From positions 1-9,861 of the forward strand of contig DFKI01000081.1 of the NCBI GenBank assembly GCA_002373325.1: DNA of 9,861 nt. Direction: 5' to 3'. The first letter of the stretch is position 1. Each line of letters starts with the position of its first letter. A program made the translations under genes and the position numbers. Source of the DNA: Treponema sp. UBA3649. Its GTDB lineage: Bacteria > Spirochaetota > Spirochaetia > Treponematales > Treponemataceae. The notes beneath the pieces are model-generated. The model had not been told where the DNA came from and searched no databases. It worked only from the letters and a program-made list of their open reading frames with translations. Shown piece after piece: positions 1 to 5,774 of this stretch.

Positions 1-9
1 GGGAATTAA

Positions 10-360
10 ACCCTCCTTAGATTAACAAAAAAAGATATAAGTCAACTTGAGAAATTTAGTACTGTTTTTTTATATTCTGATTTTAGGGGTAGTGATTACT
101 TAAAAGTTATAAAATCATATTTGGCAGAAATCAAAGGAAACTACATTCGTGATATGACACTTTTTAAGTTGGTTAGTTATTATTATCTTAGATCTGATTC
201 CAAACAAAGTGATAAAGAACTAGAGAAACTTATTGGTTCATTGCTTGAGTCTTCAGCAAAAATAAAAAGAAAACGTGGATTTATATTTGATAAAAACAAG
301 GCAATAGCATTTTATAGAGATAAACGTAAAGAATTTATCAAAGATAATCCGCAGGAATAG
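10..360 (+). pseudogene. AT-rich open frame of unknown function, probably the 3' remnant of a gene
   Basis: The frame is open from 10 to a TAG at 358-360 and reads as a hydrophilic, Lys-rich protein end (about 116 codons, ending KEFIKDNPQE). The same frame has a TAA at 7-9. No ATG, GTG or TTG occurs before the TTG at 121, and neither that TTG nor the ATG at 154 has a convincing ribosome binding site. The protein-like composition before 121 (for example TKKDISQLEKFSTVFLYSDF) suggests coding continued from upstream. The simplest readings are a frameshifted or 5'-truncated gene, since the other two plus frames also close by position 25. A short real gene starting at TTG 121 (79 aa) remains possible. 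I do not recognise the family. Base composition is clearly more AT-rich than the rest of the window, which fits acquired or decaying DNA next to the IS remnant. Confidence 0.4.
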
Positions 361-373
361 TGAGGTTTTGTGG

Positions 374-379
374 TATAAT
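374..379 (+). promoter_or_regulatory. Candidate extended -10 promoter element
   Basis: TATAAT is preceded by TGG, giving the TGnTATAAT form of an extended -10. There is no good -35 at the usual distance, which extended -10 promoters can tolerate. Transcription would start near 386 and reach the terminator at 465-507, giving an RNA of about 120 nt with no convincing ORF. The local AT richness makes a chance match plausible. Confidence 0.3.
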
Positions 380-464
380 TTGATTTATCACTTATTCACC
401 GATTTTTCTTGTTATCAATGAAAAAATTGTTTTTATACTTAAATTCTTTACAAATTTGAGCAGC

Positions 465-507
465 GACCTCTGGATATTTTCGCCAAAAATCCGGAGGTCA
501 TTTTTTT
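465..507 (+). terminator. Rho-independent terminator
   Basis: GACCTCTGGAT (465-475) pairs with ATCCGGAGGTC (489-499) with one T-G wobble. The stem can extend through TTTT/AAAA around a short CGCC loop. Seven Ts (501-507) follow at once. This is a textbook intrinsic terminator for plus-strand transcription, either of the fragment ending at 360 or of a short transcript from the -10 at 374. In the minus direction the stem is not followed by a comparable T run. Confidence 0.75.
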
Positions 508-523
508 AAGTAACCTTCGCTAG

Positions 524-1163
524 TGTCGCAAGTTTGACATTTTTTCCTAATGAAGAGGGATAGTCTTATAAGTTTTCTGGAGGAAAGATGACATGTAATT
601 AAATCTTAAAACGTGATACTCCAGCAGGATGGGATGTAAAGAAAGTTATAGAACTAGCTGAAATTAAAAGAGAAATTGTCAATAGTTGTGGATTGAAACT
701 CGTAGATTCTGCTCTGGAAGGAGAAATCGAAGCGAAGCTCACGGTTGGTGAGCAGTGCAAGATTCTTGAGATTTCAAAGTCAGCATATTACGACAATGTG
801 AAAAATGAGGATGAGCGACAAACGAAAAAGAAGGAGTACGACAAAATCAGGATTGAGCGCGCAAAAATCGTGTTCGACGAATGGATGAGCCACGTCACAT
901 ACGGCTACCAGAAAATGGCAAGACACCTGAAAAAGAAGTTCGGATACAAGTGGGCGGGGCAAAAATTCGTCAGAAAGCTTTACCGCGAGCTTGGGATCAA
1001 GGGAATGAAACCTGTCTTCAAGACGACAAAGGCCGGAAAAGCTCCTTACGGCAAGTTTCCGTACCTGCTGCGCAACAAGTTTGTCAGATTTCCGAACCAG
1101 GTCATGGCAACTGACATTACATACATCAAAACAAGATGGGGAATGATGTATTTCACGGCGGTG
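524..1163 (+). mobile_element. IS3-family (IS150-like) insertion sequence remnant, right part missing
   Basis: The left boundary is proposed at 524, where TGTCGCAAGTTTGACA resembles the TGT...AAGTTGGACA type termini I associate with IS150-group elements. This is from memory and the exact end is uncertain. The element contains the 5' portion of a transposase gene (588 onward), whose IS3-like sequence stops at about 1163. No matching right inverted repeat is visible, so the element was truncated, with unrelated DNA and REP-like repeats joined to it. It cannot transpose on its own. Confidence 0.5.
588..1163 (+). pseudogene. IS3-family transposase (OrfB-like), nonsense-interrupted and 3'-truncated
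   Basis: A strong ribosome binding site (GGAGG at 579-583) precedes ATG 588. The frame reads MTCN, meets TAA at 600-602, then continues open in the same frame through to TGA-type closure at 1316. Downstream of the stop the translation shows the HTH_21-like segment (GEQCKILEISKSAYYDN), the conserved YGYQKMARHLKKKFGYKWAGQKFVRKLYRELGIKG region, and the start of the integrase core (NQVMATDITYIKT, first catalytic Asp codon at 1113-1115; then MMYFTAV). After about 1163 the residues no longer look like an IS3 transposase. The second Asp and the Glu of the DDE triad are missing, where a complete OrfB would run about 120 residues further. An internal TTG at 693 could allow a shorter product, but it would still be catalytically dead. 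Confidence 0.75.
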
Positions 1164-1298
1164 TCAGTTATAGAAATGCGATTATACGGAGATTTTTATA
1201 CCCGAAAAAGGCAAAGACCACCCCGGAGTGCTTTACCGTATGCCGAATTTTTAAGCATTGCTGGACTTGTCTCCATGTCATCGCCTCGCTTGCCTCCA

Positions 1299-1367
1299 TG
1301 TCATTGCCGGACTTGATCCGGCAATCCCTTTCCAATGGAGATTATCGGGTCACGCCCGATAATGACA
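1299..1367. repeat. REP-like palindromic element, copy 1 (two hairpins)
   Basis: The outer ends are inverted (TGTCATT at 1299-1305, AATGACA at 1361-1367). Inside are two hairpins of the same shape, each with a 9-bp stem and 5-nt loop: ATTGCCGGA/TCCGGCAAT (1303-1325) and ATTATCGGG/CCCGATAAT (1341-1363). Degenerate partial copies flank it: CTCCATGTCAT occurs at 1271-1281 and 1295-1305, and CCGATAATGGCACA at about 1376-1389 echoes the right end. The first 28 bases match copy 2 at 4679 exactly. It lies 29 bases beyond the stop codon of the minus-strand lipoprotein gene, so it may sit in that gene's 3' UTR. Confidence 0.7.
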
Positions 1368-1396
1368 CAAACAGTCCGATAATGGCACACGCCGAC

Positions 1397-4300
1397 TTAA
1401 AAACCGTTCAGCAGCACGATGGCAGGGACTACGCCTATGTTATCCCCATTAACAACAATATCATGTTTTATCGTAGCATCGCCGCCTACAATACGAGACT
1501 GTGAGGAATTTATGTCTCTCGGGCTTCTGAGCCACCAGTTGCTTTCATATTTTCCGTCATCCCAATGGCTCTGGAATACGTGCTTTGCCTTTGCATAATC
1601 CGTTGTGCGGACAAGGCGCATACCAAAATTCTTCCATGTTGGATCTGTGTTAAAGCCATAAGAGGAATTTGTCGCTTCCTGCACACTCAGAACAAAAACC
1701 TTGTCTTTGGTAGAGCCATAAGCAAAAACATTGTTACCACTGGCCCATTCATTTGCGTTTCTCTGGGTATTCGTGCTTCTTGCGCTGTTATCCACATCCC
1801 CTTCAAAAATCAAAGCCTGGGCGCTCGAAGTAAAGGCCCTCTGCAAAAAGCCGCTTCCCTGATAGGTTTTTGACTGTGGGTCGTCGCTTTCGTATTTACC
1901 GTTTAGGAAGGCCCTCAGTGTTGAATATTTATAGTCATTTGGATTTACCGTATTGCCATTGACAGACCTTGTTGAGGTTGAGGTATAATAAACGCTGCGG
2001 TCAAGATTTCTTTTTGCAATCAAAAGTCTTTTTCCATTGTAATCACCAGAAGCGAAACGCCACTCAATCGGCTGGACCTTAAAGCAATATAGCGTGTTAT
2101 TTGCCATACTTTGACCGTTAGACATCTTGTTGCCATTGCCCGACTGAGTTGCGACCCATGAAGTACATAGTTCGTAGAAATAACCGTCGCTTCCCATAAA
2201 CCATCCGTTATAAACAGGGTTTGGCGTATAACTTGAAATCGCAGACACATTCTGCGGATAGTCACCGAATTTGCAGTACCACCAGCCATCGCTGGAATCC
2301 TGATAGAATGAAGGTACCTGCGTGAGAGCGTCACTTGCAGCAATATAATAAGAGCCGCTTAAGGTGCAAGTCTTTGATATGTTTCCCTCCTCAAACGAGA
2401 AGAGAACATTTCCTGCCGTAAGACCTCGTGTAGAAGAAGCAACGACAGCAGAATCACTTACTGTCTTTGAGCTTCCGTCATAATACGTCGCCGTCACGGT
2501 AAGTCCATACCTGTTCGCCCTATCACTTTTGAGCAAGGCGTAACTACTTGGCACTCCCGTCACTTCCAGCCCGGTCATAAATGGAGGAACAGTTTTTTCA
2601 ATTTCATTTCCAGCATAGTCCTTGAATTTGACTTTCACCACATATTTATTACCGGAAGCAATGCCCGTAATGTTTCCTGACTTTGTTCCTTTCGCGAAGG
2701 ACTCAGTAGTCATAGCGGAGTTTTCTATGCCGTAAATAATTTCGCTTGTATCCAAATCAAACGAATCATTCCACTCAAGCTTATATGTCGTGCTGTTGGT
2801 GCTGCTGACTGTCGGCATGGCAATATCCGGCGGAGTCGTATCTTTTGCAAAGTAGTATTTTTTTTCATCTGCAGGATAAGTAAACTGATTTCCGCTGTTA
2901 TCCTCGAACATAAAGCTCATGGCATAAACACCGTCCTCAAGCGTCAGTTTCTCCCCGTCATCCGCATCATACAAACCATCCAAATCAACATAACCGTCAA
3001 TCACAGCGTCATCCGCGGTCACATTCTGAAAATCAATCAGCGTGGTTTTCTCATCCTCTGTGACGGGCACATAATTTTTCCCATAGATTTTTTTCAACAC
3101 GAGCGTAAAGTATGACTTCGGTCCCGAACCCGCCTCCGGCTCCTGGACATGCAGATCAAGATAAAGCTTGTTTTCCTTGATAAAGTTGAGTGTATTGATT
3201 CCGCTTCCACTGCCGCTTGTAGTGATTGTGTGCGACGCTTCCTGAGAAATGGCATTCGCATCGGCCTCAGAAATTTTCGCGGTGAAATCATCCGCCGAGC
3301 CTGTCTTTGAAACTATCAGAGGCTTCGTGTCGGTCTTGTCGTTCACCTGATACATCCATTTTTTGCTTCCCGCCATCGCCACAATCTTTTCATCCTTGCG
3401 GTAAAAAAATCCCCGGCCTATGGTGACAAGAACCTGTGTGTAGCCCGGAAGAGCATCCTTACCTTTTACGGGGATTGAAAGGGTGCTTGCGTTCTCAAAC
3501 ACCGGGGCTCCAAAACATCCGGTCAGATTCTGCTTCGTCTTTTTGTTCGTCATAGTGATATTCTTGAAAAAAATCTCACCGGAAGCATCTTTATATCCAT
3601 AATGATTGTTTGAGTCAATGGGATTCGTCTCGTCAATCTTCGGGAGAAAATTCTCATCAGGCACACCGGAGTTTTTAATCTGCTTGAGCTCATCCTCGGT
3701 GTAATATATGGAAAAAGGATCCATGTCGGTATCAAAAAGAACCTGGATCACGGAATCTTTCAGCATACCGGAAGTGCTGGGAAAATTTGAGATGATTTGG
3801 GGACGCTCGGCGACAATCGGTTTGACGGAAAGGGACAGTTCTGAATCAAGGGGAACCGACGCAAGGGAATAGCTTGTTGATGATGAGTCGGGATCCTCAA
3901 TTTTTATGTACGTTCCGTTTGGAATTTCCTCCTCCGTCCTCGGATCAAAAATCTGCCAGCGGATAAACTCAAAGTCCGTGTCGGGGTCAAAGGAAAGCGG
4001 ATAGGAATATGATTCCGTACAGATATAAGTTCCTTTTGCCGGAGAATATTTTCCGTCCTTGCTGCCCGTAATAGAAAACTCTGTGTACGGAAGATGGGGG
4101 CAGAACGCCTTTATGACAAGGGAATCAAGGCCCTTTTTAAAAGTAACCCTTGTCTCAGGATTTGCCGCATCCTCAAACGAAACGTAATCATATATGCTCT
4201 CTCCCTCAGGAAGATTGACGGACGATGCTTCCCAGCGCACAAAGGAATGGTCGGCTGCGGGAGAAAATTTTATCTCAAAGGTGTCAGTGGCCTTTTGTAC

Positions 4301-4516
4301 AAGCTCACCGTCAGCGGGCTTTTTTACAGTGCCATACTCGTCCTCTGCCTGGACAAGGATTTTGTAGGAAGGTGCGTTTGCATAGTCAATTACTTCTTCA
4401 ATCTCGTCCTTTATCTCCTTTCCGTTAAGAAAGTTCTGGCATGATGTAAGAAGCGCGGCAAGCCCCCCCCCTGTCAAAAGTATAGTAGTAATCAAAAATC
4501 CGCTTAATCTTTTCAT
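1397..4516 (-). CDS. Large surface lipoprotein with Ig-like/FN3-like modules and DUF6273-type C-terminal domain; contains poly-G tract
   Basis: The 1039-residue product begins with a lipoprotein signal peptide (MKRLSGFLITTILL..., lipobox LLTSC, lipidated Cys26), so the mature protein should be membrane-anchored and probably exposed. Residues about 50-235 hold two beta-rich segments with F-x-RW motifs (SFVRWEA, FEFIRWQ), similar to InlB B-type repeat modules. Residues about 236-400 look like a bacterial Ig-like segment (RPQIISNFPSTSG...FDTDMDPFSI). An FN3-like module lies at about 560-648 and a group 3-type Ig module at about 650-722. Residues about 735-1039 resemble DUF6273, a C-type-lectin-like fold I recall from spirochaetes and Firmicutes, with the hallmark WWLRSP (994-999) and a GVVPAIVL ending. 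The start is supported by GGGAG six bases before the ATG. Nine Gs encode Gly16-Gly18, and loss or gain of one G gives an early stop. The ligand is unknown; a binding or adhesin role is inference. Confidence 0.85.
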   Translation of the reverse strand: MKRLSGFLITTILLTGGGLAALLTSCQNFLNGKEIKDEIEEVIDYANAPSYKILVQAEDEYGTVKKPADGELVQKATDTFEIKFSPAADHSFVRWEASSVNLPEGESIYDYVSFEDAANPETRVTFKKGLDSLVIKAFCPHLPYTEFSITGSKDGKYSPAKGTYICTESYSYPLSFDPDTDFEFIRWQIFDPRTEEEIPNGTYIKIEDPDSSSTSYSLASVPLDSELSLSVKPIVAERPQIISNFPSTSGMLKDSVIQVLFDTDMDPFSIYYTEDELKQIKNSGVPDENFLPKIDETNPIDSNNHYGYKDASGEIFFKNITMTNKKTKQNLTGCFGAPVFENASTLSIPVKGKDALPGYTQVLVTIGRGFFYRKDEKIVAMAGSKKWMYQVNDKTDTKPLIVSKTGSADDFTAKISEADANAISQEASHTITTSGSGSGINTLNFIKENKLYLDLHVQEPEAGSGPKSYFTLVLKKIYGKNYVPVTEDEKTTLIDFQNVTADDAVIDGYVDLDGLYDADDGEKLTLEDGVYAMSFMFEDNSGNQFTYPADEKKYYFAKDTTPPDIAMPTVSSTNSTTYKLEWNDSFDLDTSEIIYGIENSAMTTESFAKGTKSGNITGIASGNKYVVKVKFKDYAGNEIEKTVPPFMTGLEVTGVPSSYALLKSDRANRYGLTVTATYYDGSSKTVSDSAVVASSTRGLTAGNVLFSFEEGNISKTCTLSGSYYIAASDALTQVPSFYQDSSDGWWYCKFGDYPQNVSAISSYTPNPVYNGWFMGSDGYFYELCTSWVATQSGNGNKMSNGQSMANNTLYCFKVQPIEWRFASGDYNGKRLLIAKRNLDRSVYYTSTSTRSVNGNTVNPNDYKYSTLRAFLNGKYESDDPQSKTYQGSGFLQRAFTSSAQALIFEGDVDNSARSTNTQRNANEWASGNNVFAYGSTKDKVFVLSVQEATNSSYGFNTDPTWKNFGMRLVRTTDYAKAKHVFQSHWDDGKYESNWWLRSPRDINSSQSRIVGGDATIKHDIVVNGDNIGVVPAIVLLNGF
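4463..4471 (-). repeat. Poly-G (9) tract in signal peptide codons, possible phase-variation switch
   Basis: Nine consecutive C on the plus strand are nine G on the coding strand and encode Gly16-Gly17-Gly18 of the lipoprotein. I translated the neighbouring lengths. Ten Gs lead to TAA shortly after (read ...GAA CTT TCT TAA), and eight Gs lead to TAA slightly later (read ...GAA AGG AGA TAA). The sequenced length therefore corresponds to the ON state. Confidence 0.8.
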
Positions 4517-4522
4517 ACAAAA

Positions 4523-4527
4523 CTCCC
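4523..4527 (-). promoter_or_regulatory. Ribosome binding site of the lipoprotein gene
   Basis: GGGAG on the minus strand lies six bases before the ATG at 4516-4514. It decides this start and places the lipoprotein signal peptide at the N-terminus. Confidence 0.7.
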
Positions 4528-4581
4528 AATCTTAAACTTCCGCTCTAAACGCCAACAAGCATTGCCTATATCATCAGATAA

Positions 4582-4610
4582 ATTCTAACACATTTCAATG
4601 CGGAATTCAA
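4582..4610 (-). promoter_or_regulatory. Sigma-70 type promoter of the lipoprotein gene
   Basis: On the minus strand, TTGAAT (4610-4605) and TAGAAT (4587-4582) are separated by 17 bases. Each differs from the consensus hexamer by one or two positions. The predicted start near 4575 leaves a leader of about 60 nt before the ATG at 4516, so this gene appears to be transcribed separately from the genes upstream. Confidence 0.55.
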
Positions 4611-4678
4611 GTTGATGTGCAAGAATGTGGGAGCCCAATAATGACACTCACATCTCTGTCATCGCCATTACACAACCC

Positions 4679-4744
4679 TGTCATTGCCGGACTTGATCCG
4701 GCAATCTCTTTTGTTAGGGATTAGCACGATGCGCGGAAATGACA
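4679..4744. repeat. REP-like palindromic element, copy 2
   Basis: The same outer inverted ends are present (TGTCATT 4679-4685, AATGACA 4738-4744). The left hairpin is identical to copy 1 (ATTGCCGGA/TCCGGCAAT, 4683-4705), while the right hairpin has decayed. It has the same orientation as copy 1 and similar length (66 versus 69 bp). Partial related words lie just before it (CCCAATAATGACAC at 4634-4647, CTGTCATCGCC at 4656-4665). It begins 33 bases beyond the stop of the Rpn-like gene. The gap 4517-4777 contains this element, the lipoprotein promoter and no supportable gene. Confidence 0.7.
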
Positions 4745-4777
4745 TTGTTTCGCAAAAGTCGAAATTGGAGTCACTAC

Positions 4778-5656
4778 TTAATTTCGAGCGACACACTCCT
4801 CATTCATAATCCGCTCCTTAATCTGCATGACTTGTTCCAAAGGAAGCCCCGTACATCGTGCGATTTTTTCCGGGGAAACTCCTTCTCTAAGAAAGTTTTC
4901 TACGGCTTCAGCTCTACCTTCAGCTCTACCTTCAGCCCTACCTTCCTCTCTACCTTCCTCTCTACCTTCCTCTCTACCTTCCTCAAACGCAATGTCTTTT
5001 TCTTCATCTATAGTCTGCTGCCACGTCATATATTGTTTCCTCCATCCCATGTTTTTCTTGGCGAAGGTCACTTTTTCTTCTATGGATTTAGTCAGCACAC
5101 TCTCTGCGTGAAGACCTGCAAGAAATTTGAAAAAGCTCTTTACTTCGTCGCTTTCCATTTTAGCATATTCCGAAGCAATAAAAAAGACCTTGAAGGCTCT
5201 GTCGTTCAATTTTATTTCATCATCGTCACGGCAAATATTCTCAAAAAAATATACCGGGCGTTTTTTCTTGAAGGGGGATTGTAGGCACAGGAAAATCACG
5301 TAGGAATCCTTTAGTTTACTGTAATTCTCGCCGTGCGAAAGATTGTCCATATCGATTACACTTTGGTAATACCTCGCTCTTTTCGGAAGATTTGTGCTCG
5401 TTGTTGTCTGTATCTCGATGTCGAAAATCCGCTTGTCGTCTTTTGCATACACGTCGAAGCGGACGCTTTTTGAGTCCATGGTCTCCAGCATGGTGCGCTC
5501 GACTTGGACCGGCTCCAGTTTTTCAATTTCGATGTTTAGAAGCATTTCCAAAATCTTTCTGCACAACTCGGGCTCACTTTCCATAATCTTGCAGAAAAGA
5601 AAATTGTTTGCGAAGGTCAAATCCTCCCACGCCGGGGACTTTTGTAGTTTTGACAT
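4778..5656 (-). CDS. Rpn-family / PD-(D/E)XK nuclease family putative transposase-like protein
   Basis: The 292-residue product resembles the Rpn (recombination-promoting nuclease) / PD-(D/E)XK nuclease family transposase group. The N-terminus SPAWEDLTFANNFLFCKIM is typical of the family. The likely active-site region is VRFDVYAKDD...FDIEIQ, with Asp68, Glu81 and Gln83 in the D...ExQ form usual for these proteins. LPKRARYYQSVID follows as a conserved segment. Residues about 225-251 are a charged EEGR/AEGR repeat, and 252-280 (VENFLREGVSPEKIARCTGL) look like a small helix-turn-helix tail. I chose the ATG at 5656 because AAGGAG lies seven bases upstream; 21 further in-frame residues upstream (to 5719) lack a ribosome binding site and family similarity. 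Characterised Rpn proteins cut DNA and raise RecA-independent recombination; whether this one does is untested. It follows purF by 101 bases and need not be co-transcribed. Confidence 0.85.
   Translation of the reverse strand: MSKLQKSPAWEDLTFANNFLFCKIMESEPELCRKILEMLLNIEIEKLEPVQVERTMLETMDSKSVRFDVYAKDDKRIFDIEIQTTTSTNLPKRARYYQSVIDMDNLSHGENYSKLKDSYVIFLCLQSPFKKKRPVYFFENICRDDDEIKLNDRAFKVFFIASEYAKMESDEVKSFFKFLAGLHAESVLTKSIEEKVTFAKKNMGWRKQYMTWQQTIDEEKDIAFEEGREEGREEGREEGRAEGRAEGRAEAVENFLREGVSPEKIARCTGLPLEQVMQIKERIMNEECVARN
4904..4987 (-). repeat. 12-bp tandem repeat array (about 7 units) within the Rpn-like gene
   Basis: Seven consecutive 12-base units (plus-strand forms ACCTTCAGCTCT and ACCTTCCTCTCT plus variants) encode the EEGR/AEGR repeat. 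Three adjacent copies at 4940-4975 are identical, which suggests recent expansion. Because the unit is a multiple of three, copy-number change alters linker length without breaking the frame. Confidence 0.85.
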
Positions 5657-5690
5657 AATGCGGCTCCTTTTTTTGGGTCTATATAATAAT

Positions 5691-5706
5691 ATTCCCCGAT
5701 TCCCCG
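5691..5706. repeat. Tandem 8-bp repeat upstream of the Rpn-like gene
   Basis: ATTCCCCG occurs twice with no spacer (5691-5698 and 5699-5706) in the 101-base gap between purF and the Rpn-like gene. It lies just upstream of the AT-rich ATATTATTATATAG stretch (minus strand), the only candidate -10 region for that gene. It could be a protein-binding site or simply a small duplication. Confidence 0.45.
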
Positions 5707-5748
5707 CCACGGTAATCAAAACTGCAAAGTTTTTTGAAAAAATTTTTC

Positions 5749-5774
5749 TCTCACCTCTCAGTTCTCACCTCTCA
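5749..5774. repeat. 12-bp direct repeat spanning the purF stop codon
   Basis: TCTCACCTCTCA occurs at 5749-5760 and 5763-5774 with two bases between. The copies cover the last codons of purF (KVRGEN) and the sequence just after its stop at 5758, suggesting that the C-terminal tail of purF arose by a local duplication. Confidence 0.6.

Noticed and set aside
418..459. Thirteen-codon minigene (MKKLFLYLNSLQI) just before the terminator, as an attenuator leader
   Set aside because: It has no ribosome binding site, no run of one regulatory amino acid and no biosynthetic gene downstream; chance in AT-rich DNA is more likely.
534..566. TTGACA at 534 as a transposase promoter
   Set aside because: The only -10 candidates (GATAGT, TAGTCT) are weak and spaced 19-21 bases; TTGACA is also part of the presumed IS terminus.
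1136..1504. Plus-strand open frame crossing the REP-like element
   Set aside because: It starts inside the transposase, runs through palindromic repeats and ends antisense to the lipoprotein gene; no coding signal of its own.
4904..4987. CRISPR-like direct repeats
   Set aside because: The units are 12 bases with no spacers and encode a protein repeat.
4739..5284. Plus-strand open frame of 181 codons with FSSTFSPTF-type repeats
   Set aside because: It is antisense to the Rpn-like gene; its repeats are the 12-bp array read backwards, and it has no family resemblance.
5720..5750. Intrinsic terminator after purF
   Set aside because: The only hairpin (AAAACT/AGTTTT) has six A/T-rich pairs and no proper T run in the right place; too weak to list.
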